64,000 nt of DNA from JABDQZ01 sp050049775 (GTDB lineage: Bacteria; Pseudomonadota; Gammaproteobacteria; Chromatiales; Chromatiaceae). The notes below the pieces were generated by a model that searched no databases, was not told the origin of the DNA, and worked only from the letters and a program-made list of their open reading frames with translations. Positions 30,763 to 39,387 of this stretch are shown piece by piece. How positions within the stretch are numbered: position 1 is the stretch's first letter; every line of letters begins with the position of its first letter. Both the position numbers and the translations under genes were made by a program. The DNA lies in assembly GCA_050049775.1 (NCBI GenBank), contig JASFVP010000012.1, forward strand, positions 1 through 64,000. The letters run 5' to 3'.

Positions 30763-30800
30763 TTTACATCCACCCTTCTCCGCCAGACCGCATAACGGTC

Positions 30801-31475
30801 TTAAACATCCGCCCACATCCGCAACAGATTCGAATAGCAGCGATCCACGTATTTGGTTTCCTGCGCCTGCGGCTGGTCCGCCAGCAGCTTCTCCCGCGCC
30901 TGATCGAGTTCGAATAACAACTCGCGTTGCGCCGCATCTCGCACATAACTCTGCATCCAGGTCAGCGCCACCTGGCGCACACCCGAAGTGACTTCAGCTA
31001 CGTGATGCACACTGGCCGATGGGTAAACCACCGCGTCACCGGCATTGAGCTTGACTCGCTTGTCGCCAAACGGCGTGCGCACCACCAGCTCACCGCCCTC
31101 GTAGGTATCCGGCTCGTTGAGAAACACCGTCATCGACACATCGGTGCGGAAGCGGCCGCCGGCGCCTCCCATGATGGCGTCGTCGGTATGATCGCCGTAG
31201 GTCATGCCGGTTTCGTAACGCGAGAAAATGAAATCCGCCATGCGGTTGGGCAAGGCAAAGCTCTTGAACTGCGCGTGATTGCCGAGACTGGCCATGAGGA
31301 TGCGGTTGAGCAGTTGCTGTTGTTGCGCCGATAACGACGATTCCAGATTGTTTTTTACCTGGGCCGCCGCCTTGCCGGCAGTGACCTTGCCGTCGACGTA
31401 CTGGCTTTGCGTCAGCAATTCATGGATTTTCTCCAGTTGCGCCGCATTGATGAGCGCCTTGATTTCCAGCAGCAT
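30801..31475 (-). CDS. PKHD-type Fe(II)/2-oxoglutarate hydroxylase (YbiX/PiuC family), 224 aa
   Basis: This is a double-stranded beta-helix oxygenase. The iron triad is visible as YGDHTDDAIM (His and Asp) and SVHHVAEVTSG (distal His), with the 2-oxoglutarate Arg in GVRQVALTW. GRFRTDVSMTVFLNEPDTYEGGELV is the characteristic central stretch, quoted here by SMTVFLNEPDTYEGGEL. In other bacteria the family often accompanies TonB siderophore receptors, but none is seen here. The ATG at 31473-31475 gives the family length; 15 upstream codons are open. It converges with the DsrC-like gene. Confidence 0.92.
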   Translation of the reverse strand: MLLEIKALINAAQLEKIHELLTQSQYVDGKVTAGKAAAQVKNNLESSLSAQQQQLLNRILMASLGNHAQFKSFALPNRMADFIFSRYETGMTYGDHTDDAIMGGAGGRFRTDVSMTVFLNEPDTYEGGELVVRTPFGDKRVKLNAGDAVVYPSASVHHVAEVTSGVRQVALTWMQSYVRDAAQRELLFELDQAREKLLADQPQAQETKYVDRCYSNLLRMWADV

Positions 31476-31587
31476 GTTTGATTCCTGTGTTGATTCACCT
31501 GCAGTCAGTGCGTCATTCAATCAACCACAGGGCAATATCTGGTAAAATCCGCCTTCAACACTACGAGCAGTCGAGCGGAGTTGCAGC

Positions 31588-32181
31588 ATGATACTTAAGG
31601 TCGTCGTCGAGGACCAATCGTTTAATCTGAACCTGGAAGAGTCATTCCTGGAGCGGGCCAGCGGCTTTTTCGACAAAATGGACGCCGATATGGATAACGG
31701 CTGGCAGATGGGGCGCGACTGGATCGAGCGACCGGACGCCATGCAAAAACTCACCATCGTTGCCGACAAACTACTAACCGCGATTGAAAACGACGAGAAA
31801 CAGACCGGTTTGATGATGGCCGGTTACATCGTCTCGCGGGCGCCACAGGTGGAAATGATCGAAATGGATATCACCGGCGAAATGGGCCATCACTTTGAAA
31901 TGCGCCAGCAACCGCAACCAGTCGTCGCAACTGCTTCGCCACAAGTGCAACCGCAAGCCAGTGGCGGACTCAGCAAAATGGAAGCTTTGCAAGAGGCCGG
32001 CAAACAAGTCTCAAAAGTGTTCAAAAGCGGTAAGCAGTATAAATTCAGCCTGTTCAACAACCAGACCGGCCAGTGGGAAGAATCCCCGGCGATTGCCGAC
32101 AAGCAGGAAGCCGAAAACCTGCGTGAATTCGCGTTTAAAAAGCGCTTTGACGAACTCAGTGGTGGCAATGGCGCGGATTGA
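31588..32181 (+). CDS. Hypothetical conserved protein, 197 aa
   Basis: An N-terminal globular part (about residues 1-105) with alternating strands and helices (MILKVVVEDQSFNLNLEESF, then GWQMGRDWIERPDAMQKLTI, and EMIEMDITGEMGHHFE) is joined by a Gln/Pro/Ala-rich linker (residues about 108-125) to a C-terminal helical region (SKMEALQEAGKQVSKVFKSG, then YKFSLFNNQTGQWEESPA). There is no signal peptide or cysteine. A Ser/Gly tail ends the protein. The next gene overlaps its last codons (ATG at 32168), indicating translational coupling. No family was recognised. Confidence 0.75.
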   Translation: MILKVVVEDQSFNLNLEESFLERASGFFDKMDADMDNGWQMGRDWIERPDAMQKLTIVADKLLTAIENDEKQTGLMMAGYIVSRAPQVEMIEMDITGEMGHHFEMRQQPQPVVATASPQVQPQASGGLSKMEALQEAGKQVSKVFKSGKQYKFSLFNNQTGQWEESPAIADKQEAENLREFAFKKRFDELSGGNGAD

Positions 32182-32524
32182 CAGCGTCACCGCGCCACTG
32201 GCAATCCTGTTTGATGACGGCAGCAAAAAGCTCGCTGCCGCCTGTTTTCCACACCAGCGGGGATTGCTCTACCTGGACCCGTTCTGGCATCTGAAAAGTC
32301 CGGACCAGGCGGCTCACCTGATCCACGGTGAGCTCAGCGGCGAAGGCCCATGGCGTATTGCCGGCGCCACCATCCGGGTGCTGGGCTGTCACAATACCGA
32401 TCCCGAACTGCAGCATGAATACCAGGCCTGGCAGACCTACCTGTCTGAAAACCCGGGGCTTTACCCGCCACCCACGCAAGTGACTGAAATTGCGCGCAAA
32501 CTTGGTGCAATCGTCAGCAAATAA
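32168..32524 (+). CDS. Hypothetical protein, translationally coupled, 118 aa
   Basis: The ATG at 32168 lies inside the 3' end of the preceding gene (14-bp overlap). The product is soluble with a compact alpha/beta pattern (APLAILFDDGSKKLAAACF, then LLYLDPFWHL and WRIAGATIRVLGCHN) and a helical end (EYQAWQTYLSENPGLYPPP). Two Cys are far apart. No family was recognised. The overlap with the 197-residue gene suggests the two proteins act together in fixed ratio. Confidence 0.75.
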   Translation: MARIDSVTAPLAILFDDGSKKLAAACFPHQRGLLYLDPFWHLKSPDQAAHLIHGELSGEGPWRIAGATIRVLGCHNTDPELQHEYQAWQTYLSENPGLYPPPTQVTEIARKLGAIVSK

Positions 32525-32634
32525 CTCAGTATATCTTTTTAACTCATTGTTAAACAACATAAATAAATTGTTACAGTTTTGTAAGGCCACGCCGATAACC
32601 AGATAAACCTGATGACCATGGGTGGCCTGAACCA

Positions 32635-33144
32635 GTGACGGAAGACAAAAAACAAACGGTTGTGAAAATTGCCGGCGTCGATGTGCCGGTGCATCTGGTT
32701 TGGAAAAAAATCGAAGCCATCAATACCGCCAACGACCTGCTGGAACGCCTCAACCACGACTTTCCTCACCTGGCCAGTGAATTCACCCGGGGAATCCCGC
32801 CGGTTGTGCGCGACCGCATCAAAAAGTCCATTGGTGACCTGCAACCGCCGCAACAGGTTGACGAAGACATCGTCGGCTTTCTCAAGGACAAGATCGGCGA
32901 ATACTCACCGGAAGAAACGGTTGACCTGCTGATGCAGGAAAAAGGCATTGAAATCACTCTGTCCGACCTGGTGTATTACATCGGCCGTGAAAATTACATC
33001 GAGGTCATGAGGCGTGAGGCGGAACTGTTCAAGACCAACATGATCCTGCCGGAACAGACCGCCAGCGTCTGGAACGAAATGCAACGCCCCGCCCCGGGCA
33101 AGGCGCGCTGGACCAAAGGCGACGTGGAAATGCTGCTCGATTAA
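32635..33144 (+). CDS. Hypothetical protein, 169 aa, GTG start
   Basis: The frame opens at a GTG at 32635, with GGTGG upstream as a weak ribosome site; no in-frame ATG is available near the start. The protein is soluble and mostly helical (VHLVWKKIEAINTANDLLERL, quoted here as WKKIEAINTANDLLERL, then EYSPEETVDLLMQEKGIEI and DLVYYIGRENYIEVMRREAE). The short strand KQTVVKIAGVDVPV begins the chain. No motif of a known family was seen. It stands 110 bp after the previous gene and converges with the pseudo-receiver gene at 33151. Confidence 0.7.
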   Translation: MTEDKKQTVVKIAGVDVPVHLVWKKIEAINTANDLLERLNHDFPHLASEFTRGIPPVVRDRIKKSIGDLQPPQQVDEDIVGFLKDKIGEYSPEETVDLLMQEKGIEITLSDLVYYIGRENYIEVMRREAELFKTNMILPEQTASVWNEMQRPAPGKARWTKGDVEMLLD

Positions 33145-33150
33145 AGCCTC

Positions 33151-33522
33151 TCAGGCGGTTGCCTGCTGCAACGCCTCATGCAACGCCTGCTCTCGAATCG
33201 GAAATGCAATGCCGGTATGAATGCCAAAGCGCTGGCGCACCTGATTGAACTTTTCCTCATGTTCGGGCATATAAAACACGATCAACTTCACCTGCGGCAT
33301 TTTCTGCAGAATCGCCAGCAAGGTTTCCAGGTTGGAAGTTCGGTCGCGAAAATCCGTCTGGAAATTATATTCACAGACAATCACATCCGGCCTGTGTTTT
33401 TTCAGGTGATTGCGCGCCTTGCGTTGTGAATTGAGCACCGTGACCTGAAAGCCCAGGCTCTGGTACAGCGGTGTGAAATTCGGATAGCCACCCAGCTCGA
33501 TGATCGATAACAGCTCCGCCAT
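33151..33522 (-). CDS. Receiver-like protein without a clear phospho-acceptor, 123 aa
   Basis: The alternating beta/alpha pattern of a CheY-like domain is visible: LLSIIELGG, FQVTVLNSQRKARNHLKKHR, PDVIVCEYNF, VKLIVFYMPEHEE, then a last helix. The place where the phospho-acceptor Asp would stand (end of the PDVIVCEYNF strand) has Cys-Glu-Tyr instead, and the usual acidic pair at the N-terminus is missing. It may be a degenerate response-regulator domain. The ATG overlaps the stop codon of the 2-oxoglutarate oxygenase gene (ATGA), so the two are translationally coupled. Confidence 0.6.
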   Translation of the reverse strand: MAELLSIIELGGYPNFTPLYQSLGFQVTVLNSQRKARNHLKKHRPDVIVCEYNFQTDFRDRTSNLETLLAILQKMPQVKLIVFYMPEHEEKFNQVRQRFGIHTGIAFPIREQALHEALQQATA

Positions 33523-34139
33523 CAGGCGAACACCACCCAGGTGGTAGCAATGTACTTGCGACCCTGCTGCACGCGCGCAGCGCGGTGCTCATGCGTCCAG
33601 AACGGTGGAAACATCACCAGCTTGCCCTTCTCCGGTCGGACGCTGATATCCTGGTAGAGAAACTCGGTTTCACCACCCGGCCCCGGCACGTCATTCAGAT
33701 ACCACAACAACACCAGCTGGCGCGCGGCAAACTGGTGGCTGCCGCCATCGATGTGCCAGTGATAATAATCACCGGCTTCGTAACGCTGCACCTGGTACCC
33801 CATGTCCTTGAAGCCCTTGCTGAAATACGGGAATGACTTGCAGAACTCGTTCATCGCCGCGGCGGTGGTGCGAAAAAAAATCTCGTCGATGTCCTGCCAG
33901 TCGTCCTTATCGCTGACCACCAGATCCATGGTGCGCTTGATCGAGCTGTCCTGGCTGCCGAGCTGGCCGATCACGCCTTCGCGCTGATAGTGTGGCGATG
34001 CCTCGAAGCGGCGTACCACTTCATCACAGAAATCCGCCGCCAGTGCACCCGGCCGCTCAAAGATAAAGCTGTTCGGCTTGACTTCGCTGATGGTGCGCAA
34101 GGGGACGATTGTTCGTTCAATGGACGGGTATTCGGACAT
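33522..34139 (-). CDS. 2OG-Fe(II) oxygenase, prolyl-4-hydroxylase-like, 205 aa
   Basis: The iron-binding His-x-Asp is in DYYHWHIDGGSHQF, the distal His in FPPFWTHEHRAARVQQG, and the 2-oxoglutarate-binding basic residue follows in the same stretch. QLVLLWYLNDVPGPGGETEF is the central signature (quoted as VLLWYLNDVPGPGGETEF). It probably hydroxylates a protein or peptide residue; the substrate is unknown. The ATG at 34137-34139 (MSEYPSIERTI) is chosen because the 35 upstream codons look non-coding. It is coupled to the receiver-like gene. It is not closely similar to the PKHD hydroxylase at 30801, so the two are separate family members. Confidence 0.88.
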   Translation of the reverse strand: MSEYPSIERTIVPLRTISEVKPNSFIFERPGALAADFCDEVVRRFEASPHYQREGVIGQLGSQDSSIKRTMDLVVSDKDDWQDIDEIFFRTTAAAMNEFCKSFPYFSKGFKDMGYQVQRYEAGDYYHWHIDGGSHQFAARQLVLLWYLNDVPGPGGETEFLYQDISVRPEKGKLVMFPPFWTHEHRAARVQQGRKYIATTWVVFA

Positions 34140-34311
34140 GACGGGACCGGCAATGACATCAAAGCCGTTATTATCCGTGGTTTGCGTTTGCCTTGGCAAC
34201 TTGCACGCCCACAACAAATCCGCGGGTAATCGCCCGCACGACACATTTCACCGCCAAAAAATTCCAAGTAAAATAACCGGATATTGATCTATCGCAGACG
34301 GAGAGCCGCAC

Positions 34312-34872
34312 ATGGCTTTAAGAATCAAGAGTCACTGGCACGACGACGGCGCGGAGCGTTCGCTTGAGGAAATCGCCGGCGCCATCGCCTACATCATCTG
34401 GCGTGTTGCCAAGGACAAGGCAATCAACCTGCACGGCAAGGACTTTGTCTACGCCGACGATCGCCAGCGCATGGACGTCATTCTCGAATACGTCATTTTC
34501 CAGTTACAGGTTGTTGACCGCCTGGCCAACATACGTCTCGGCTTCGACGATGAGCAACGCAAGGAAATCATCCTCGCCACCACCAAAAAACTCGCCGCGC
34601 ATGTGCACGGCAACAGCTTCGATCTGTTCGGCGAAGGTGATCACATCGGCCCGTTCGTCAGCCGCCTCAACGAGCGCAGCACCGAGTATTCCGAGTTCAA
34701 CTACACCGAAGACGGTCCGAGTTACCCGCTGCTGCGTCATTTCGGCTTCTCGGTGCAGCAGGTCATGGGACAGGAAGGTGAAAACCGCTGGGTGATTGAT
34801 CAGGTCATGGACCAGGACGGTCCGGATGTCGTCAAACAGATCACGCGCGCCATCGACAACCTGTTTGAATAA
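34312..34872 (+). CDS. Hypothetical conserved protein, 186 aa
   Basis: This is a soluble, mainly helical protein (MALRIKSHWHDDGAERSLEE, IAYIIWRVAKDKAINLHGKD, YVIFQLQVVDRLANIRLGFD, LLRHFGFSVQQVMGQEGENR). It has no signal peptide, no membrane span and no cysteine. His and Asp/Glu residues (HWHDD, HVHGNSFD, EGDHIG) could form a metal site, but the spacing does not match a known motif. The genomic position near dsr suggests a link with sulfur metabolism; the evidence is context only. It is followed by a convincing terminator. Confidence 0.75.
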   Translation: MALRIKSHWHDDGAERSLEEIAGAIAYIIWRVAKDKAINLHGKDFVYADDRQRMDVILEYVIFQLQVVDRLANIRLGFDDEQRKEIILATTKKLAAHVHGNSFDLFGEGDHIGPFVSRLNERSTEYSEFNYTEDGPSYPLLRHFGFSVQQVMGQEGENRWVIDQVMDQDGPDVVKQITRAIDNLFE

Positions 34873-34898
34873 GCCGCCGAGTCAATGCGGCAGCAATA

Positions 34899-34925
34899 AA
34901 AAAGGCGGGTGATACCCGCCTTTTT
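34899..34925. terminator. Bidirectional intrinsic terminator
   Basis: AAAAAGGCGGGT/ACCCGCCTTTTT form an 8- to 12-bp stem with a GAT loop, flanked by A-tract on the left and T-tract on the right. It serves the plus-strand gene ending at 34872 and the minus-strand gene ending at 34946. Confidence 0.9.
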
Positions 34926-34945
34926 CATGTCTGTGCAGTTAGTGC

Positions 34946-35140
34946 TCAGCCTTTCCAGTTACCGAAGTTGTCGGTATTTTTTTCTTCGCCGTCGGCATAA
35001 CCGGCTTCGTAGGGTTCGGTCACGCGTTGTTCTTCGCGTTTCGGGTTCTGCAGGAAGCCCGCCTGCCAACCCTGGATGTATTCTTCATTGACACCCATTT
35101 CTTCCATTTTGGTAACTGCATCGTAATAAGTCTGGTTCAT
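34946..35140 (-). CDS. Hypothetical small protein with twin G-x-x-AG motif, 64 aa
   Basis: The short acidic protein has two related segments, YIQGWQAGFLQNPKREEQR and EPYEAGYADGEEKN, each with an aromatic residue followed by AG and a further aromatic. The spacing distantly recalls ribosome modulation factor (RMF: GYxAG...), but the typical basic residues and CPY motif are absent, so I do not name it RMF. A GGAGATCCGG stretch precedes the ATG. It ends against the shared terminator at 34899-34925. Confidence 0.7.
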   Translation of the reverse strand: MNQTYYDAVTKMEEMGVNEEYIQGWQAGFLQNPKREEQRVTEPYEAGYADGEEKNTDNFGNWKG

Positions 35141-35440
35141 AATCCGGATCTCCGAAGTCCTACATAAATAATGAGCAAAAACACTCGATTAATACAAAAT
35201 ATGAGGCGTATTCGCTCGCATTCAGCAATGCTTTGAATCCTGCTCCAGGCCAGCACCGAACAAGCGACTCGCGAAAAAACGAGCGTTAGAATACAAGGTT
35301 TCTCTAATAAAGGCTACAACAAATTAGCCGACCATCCAGCCATGTAAACCATAGCCCCGTCAGGTTGAATTTTTTCAGTCGACAAATCATGCTATGCGAC
35401 TTTGATGCACTTGTGCACTGGCTAGCCATACGGAGTTTCT
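35141..35440. other. 300-bp gene-free spacer before the MoxR operon
   Basis: This region separates the divergent 64-residue gene from the AAA ATPase gene. It is AT-richer than the flanking genes and contains no frame of interest, strong hairpin or tandem repeat. It must hold the promoter of the 35441 operon; a TTGAAT at 35366 with TGCTAT some 19 bases further on is a poor -35/-10 pair. Nothing else was recognised. Confidence 0.5.
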
Positions 35441-36484
35441 ATGCGTCCTGCGCAACTCATGACTGTACTCGACCTCGAATTCAGCAGCACCGCTGAAGGC
35501 CACCATACCCCCGTGATGCTGTGGGGCCCGCCCGGGGTCGGCAAATCACAAATCGTTGCGCAAATCGCCGCCAAACACGCCGCCCCGGTCATCGACATCC
35601 GCCTGTCGCAAATGGAGCCCAGCGACCTGCGCGGCATCCCGTTTCGCGCCGAAAATACCGTTGAATGGGCGGTACCGTCAATCCTGCCGAATGCCGAGCG
35701 CCACGGCGCGCAGGGCATTTTGTTTCTGGATGAAATCACCTCGGCGCCGCCGAGCGTTTCGGCCGCCGCCTACCAGCTGATCCTGGACCGCAAACTCGGT
35801 GAATATCAGGTGCCCCCCGGCTGGGCCATTTTTGCCGCCGGCAACCGCCAGGGCGATCGCGGCGTCACCTACACCATGCCGGCGCCGCTGGCGAATCGCT
35901 TCTCGCATTTTGAAGTCGAAACCCACCTCGACGATTGGGTCGCCTGGGCCTACAAGAATTCAATTGATGAACGCATCATCGCGTTTCTGCGCTTTCGCCC
36001 TGAGCTGCTGTTCGACTTCGACCCGGCGCACAACCCGGTAGCCTTTCCGTCGCCACGTTCGTGGGAATTCGCGCATCGCGGCCTGCAGAAATTCGGCAAT
36101 TCGCCGGCGCTGCTGCTCGGCACCCTGCAGGCCTGTGTCGGCCCGGCGGCCGGCATCGAACTGCACGCGTTCGTCAACAGCCTCGACAAGATGCCGGACC
36201 TCGATGACATCGTTGCCGGCAAACAAGTACCGGTACCCGATGAAATCGACCTGCAATACGCCGTCGCCGCCGCCCTGGTCGGCCGTGCCATCCGCGCGGC
36301 TGGCACCGGCAACCAGACTGCCGTAGTTGGTAACATTCTCGATTACGCCTCGGCGTTTCCGCAAAAGGAAATGGGCGTGATGCTGGTCTCCGACATGCAC
36401 CGCGCTATTGGCGAAAGCCTGTTCCAGGTCGAGCAGTTCGGCCAATGGGCCAACAAGATCGCCGATGTCATGCTGTATGAATAG
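35441..36484 (+). CDS. MoxR-type AAA+ ATPase, 347 aa
   Basis: Walker A is GPPGVGKSQIVAQ (about residues 29-36) and Walker B is GILFLDEITSAPPSV; sensor 1 is FAAGNRQGDRG and the arginine-containing APLANRFSHFEV follows. This is the MoxR/RavA-like group that acts as a chaperone helping to insert metals or assemble complexes, normally with a VWA-domain partner. That partner is the next gene, 6 bp downstream. The combination is similar to the CoxD/NorQ/RavA-ViaA type systems; the client is unknown. A CGGAGTTTCT stretch precedes the ATG. Confidence 0.92.
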   Translation: MRPAQLMTVLDLEFSSTAEGHHTPVMLWGPPGVGKSQIVAQIAAKHAAPVIDIRLSQMEPSDLRGIPFRAENTVEWAVPSILPNAERHGAQGILFLDEITSAPPSVSAAAYQLILDRKLGEYQVPPGWAIFAAGNRQGDRGVTYTMPAPLANRFSHFEVETHLDDWVAWAYKNSIDERIIAFLRFRPELLFDFDPAHNPVAFPSPRSWEFAHRGLQKFGNSPALLLGTLQACVGPAAGIELHAFVNSLDKMPDLDDIVAGKQVPVPDEIDLQYAVAAALVGRAIRAAGTGNQTAVVGNILDYASAFPQKEMGVMLVSDMHRAIGESLFQVEQFGQWANKIADVMLYE

Positions 36485-36490
36485 CCGTTC

Positions 36491-37816
36491 ATGACGGACA
36501 ACAACATCGACCTGCAGGCTATCGAAACCAAACTGGCGGCCGCCCGGACCAAGCTGATCCTGGACAAGCCGTTTCTCGGCGCGCTGGTGTTGCGTCTGCC
36601 GATGGTCGCCGCCAGGGACGACTGGTGTCCGACCACCGCCACCGATGCCAAAACTTTCTACTACAACCCGGCCTATATCGCCGCGCTGAGTCTCAACCAG
36701 ACCCAGTTCATGCTGGCGCACGAGTCGCTGCATTGTGCCCTGTCGCATTTCATGCGCCGCCAGCATCGGGTCAAGCATCGCTGGGACCTGGCCTGTGATT
36801 ACGCCATCAATCCGCTGTTGATTGCCGATGGCCTGCAGCCGCCGCCGTCCATGCCACCGGTCATGTACCAGTACGAAGGCATGACCGCCGAGGAAATCTA
36901 TCCGCTGCTCGACGACAACGACGAAACCGAAACCCTCGACAAGCACGTCTACGACCAGGAAAACGACAGCGGCGGCAGCCAGAACAATCCGCCGCAACAA
37001 AATCAACCGTCGGACCAGCAAAGCGGCAAAGCACCCGAGCCGGAGCAGGATTCCGATAATCCGGCCGAGCAGCAAAAGCCGCAACAGAATCCGGACAGCC
37101 AGCAGAATGCCAATCCGCAACCGGGACAAGGCAATCAGACCGACGACAGCAACGGCGCCGACGCGCCGCCACCGCTGACGGCACAGGAACGCGAAACCCT
37201 GGCGGCGCAGTGGCAGCAACGCATGGCCGGCGCCGCCCAGCAGGCATTGCAAGCCGGCAAACTCGGCGGCTCACTGGCGCGCATGATCGATCATTTGCTG
37301 CAACCGCAATTGCCGTGGCGCATGCTGCTGGCACGTTACCTGACCGCTACCGCCAAGGACGATTTCAGTTACATGCGCCCGTCACGCCGCGAGGGTGCGG
37401 CCATTTTGCCGACGCTGCGCAGTTCGCAGATCGACGTAGTCATTGCCATCGATACCAGCGGCTCGATCAAACCGTCGGAAATCGACGAATTCCTGTCCGA
37501 AATTGAAGCCCTCAAGGCGCAGATGCGCGCCCGCATCATCCTACTGGCCTGTGATGCCACGCTGGCTAAGGGCGCACCCTGGATCTTTGAAAGCTGGGAG
37601 GAAATCCGCTTGCCGGACCAGCTCTCCGGTGGTGGTGGCACCAGCTTTGTGCCGGTGTATGACTGGGTGGCGCAGCAGGATGTCTCACCGCAATTGCTGG
37701 TCTACTTCACCGATGCCGAAGGCGAGTTTCCGGCACACGAACCACCCTACCCTGTGTTATGGTTGGTTAAGGGCAAGGAAAAAGTGCCCTGGGGACAGCG
37801 AGTCCAGCTCAACTGA
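36491..37816 (+). CDS. VWA-like domain protein with metallopeptidase-like N-terminus (DUF2201 type), 441 aa
   Basis: The N-terminal region holds the HESLHCALSHF motif (HExxH, about residues 77-81) in a putative metallopeptidase domain, and the C-terminus a VWA-like domain with MIDAS residues in AIDTSGSIKPSEI (about residue 320) and FTDAEGEFP near the end. A Gln/Asn/Pro-rich linker (about 155-235, many NPQQNQPSDQQ-type stretches) joins them. The family is always paired with a MoxR ATPase. The metal ligands suggest a zinc-dependent activity, but catalysis is not proven for the family. It probably helps the ATPase assemble a client complex. Confidence 0.88.
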   Translation: MTDNNIDLQAIETKLAAARTKLILDKPFLGALVLRLPMVAARDDWCPTTATDAKTFYYNPAYIAALSLNQTQFMLAHESLHCALSHFMRRQHRVKHRWDLACDYAINPLLIADGLQPPPSMPPVMYQYEGMTAEEIYPLLDDNDETETLDKHVYDQENDSGGSQNNPPQQNQPSDQQSGKAPEPEQDSDNPAEQQKPQQNPDSQQNANPQPGQGNQTDDSNGADAPPPLTAQERETLAAQWQQRMAGAAQQALQAGKLGGSLARMIDHLLQPQLPWRMLLARYLTATAKDDFSYMRPSRREGAAILPTLRSSQIDVVIAIDTSGSIKPSEIDEFLSEIEALKAQMRARIILLACDATLAKGAPWIFESWEEIRLPDQLSGGGGTSFVPVYDWVAQQDVSPQLLVYFTDAEGEFPAHEPPYPVLWLVKGKEKVPWGQRVQLN

Positions 37817-37875
37817 CAATAGCCTTTAACCCGATCCGCAGGGAACTGACACCATCATTGCCGGTCTTTAGCAGC

Positions 37876-39387
37876 ATGCATTATTCACCGACAGTCCGGC
37901 GGCCAGTCCGTCGTATCATCGCCAGTCTGACCGCCATCAGCCTGTTGTGCAGCAGTCTGCTGCCAGCGAGCGCTGTTGCTGAAAACCAGCCGCAACTACC
38001 TGAACTCGGCGACGCCTCCGGCAGCTACATGTCACCGGCGCAGGAAAAACGCCTCGGCCAAGCGTTCATGCGCAGCGTCAGAACCCAGGAAAAAGTGCTG
38101 GATATACCGTTTGCGCGTGAATACATCCAGACTCTCGGCAACCGCCTGGTCAAGGCCGGCGATGCCGATCCACAAACCGATTTCAATTTTTTTGTACTCG
38201 ACAATCCGCAGATCAACGCCTTTGCCGGACCCGGCGGCCACATTGGCGTGTACACCGGCCTGATTGAGACCACCCAGTCGGAAAGCGAGCTGGCGGCCGT
38301 CATCGCGCATGAAATTGCACACGTCACGCAAAAACATCTGCTGCGCACGTTTCACCAGACCAGCCAGATGGGCATACCCTCGGCTGCGGTTATTCTCGCC
38401 GCCATCGTGCTTGGCGCCACCGCCGGTGGCGATGCCGGCATGGCCGCGGCCATCGGCGGCCAGGCGGCGCTGATCCAACAGCAGATCAACTTCACCCGCG
38501 CCAATGAAAAAGAAGCCGACAGCGTCGGCATCAATACCTTGTTTGCCTCGGACTTTGAACCGCACGCCATGCCGATGTTTTTTGAACGCATGGGCCGCGC
38601 CAATCGTGCCTATTCATCGGAACTACCGGAATTTTTGCGCACGCACCCGGTCACCACCAACCGTATCGCCGATTCATTATCCCGCGCCGAACAGCATCCC
38701 TACACCCAGCACCAGGACGATCTGCACTATCACCTGCTCAAGGCGCTGTTGAAACAGAGGTCATTTGATGACGGCAAGGAAGCGGAGAAATTTTTCCGTA
38801 CCAATCTCAGCGAAGGCCGCTACCGCAACGGCGACTCGCAGCGTTACGGTCTGGTGCTCAGCCTGATGGAACAGAAAAATTTCGATCAGGCACTGCGGGA
38901 GCTGCAACCGCTGCTGAAAAGCCATCCGACCGAAGTGGTCTACCAGATCACCCGTAGCCAGATACTCAGCCAGACCGGCCAGCTGAAGGAAGCAATCGCG
39001 TCACTGGAAAGCCTGCAAGTACTGTTTCCCGGTGATTATGCGTTAAACATCAAACTCGCCGAACTGCTGCAACTGAACGGGCAATACGACAAGGCCATCA
39101 ATCTGCTGCAGCTGCTGATCAACAGCCGCCCCGAGGATGATTTGCTGTATAAAAACATCGCGCGCGTCGCTGGTGACAAGGGCGATAAGCTCAACGCGCA
39201 CACCTATTACGCCAGCTATCTGTATCTCAACGGCCAGTTGGAACAGGCCATCCAGCAACTGGAAATCGCTCTGCGCGATTACAAGCCGGATTTCTACGAG
39301 GCTTCGCGTATTGAAGCCCAGCTCAATGCCATTCGTGCGGAATTCAACGCCTTGAAAGACAAAAAATCCGCTAAAAACGGTAACTAA
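37876..39387 (+). CDS. Periplasmic M48 metalloprotease with TPR region (BepA-like), 503 aa
   Basis: After a signal peptide (IIASLTAISLLCSSLLPASAVA) comes an M48 peptidase domain with the zinc motif HEIAHVTQKH (about residues 145-154) and the third ligand in NEKEADSVGI. The C-terminal third is made of tetratricopeptide repeats (FDQALRELQPLLKSHPTEV, LKEAIASLESLQVLFPG, YDKAINLLQLLINSRPEDD). The layout and length fit BepA/YfgC, which handles outer-membrane protein assembly and quality control. The ATG at 37876 is preferred over an in-frame TTG six codons upstream because it begins the signal peptide. Confidence 0.92.
   Translation: MHYSPTVRRPVRRIIASLTAISLLCSSLLPASAVAENQPQLPELGDASGSYMSPAQEKRLGQAFMRSVRTQEKVLDIPFAREYIQTLGNRLVKAGDADPQTDFNFFVLDNPQINAFAGPGGHIGVYTGLIETTQSESELAAVIAHEIAHVTQKHLLRTFHQTSQMGIPSAAVILAAIVLGATAGGDAGMAAAIGGQAALIQQQINFTRANEKEADSVGINTLFASDFEPHAMPMFFERMGRANRAYSSELPEFLRTHPVTTNRIADSLSRAEQHPYTQHQDDLHYHLLKALLKQRSFDDGKEAEKFFRTNLSEGRYRNGDSQRYGLVLSLMEQKNFDQALRELQPLLKSHPTEVVYQITRSQILSQTGQLKEAIASLESLQVLFPGDYALNIKLAELLQLNGQYDKAINLLQLLINSRPEDDLLYKNIARVAGDKGDKLNAHTYYASYLYLNGQLEQAIQQLEIALRDYKPDFYEASRIEAQLNAIRAEFNALKDKKSAKNGN

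Noticed and set aside
28197..30800. CRISPR array expected near the Cas6-like gene
   Set aside because: No regularly spaced direct repeats of 23-40 bp were seen in this region; the GAATATTC pair is too short and not an array.
34946..35140. Ribosome modulation factor (rmf)
   Set aside because: The similarity is limited to two AG motifs; the basic charge and CPY motif of RMF are missing.
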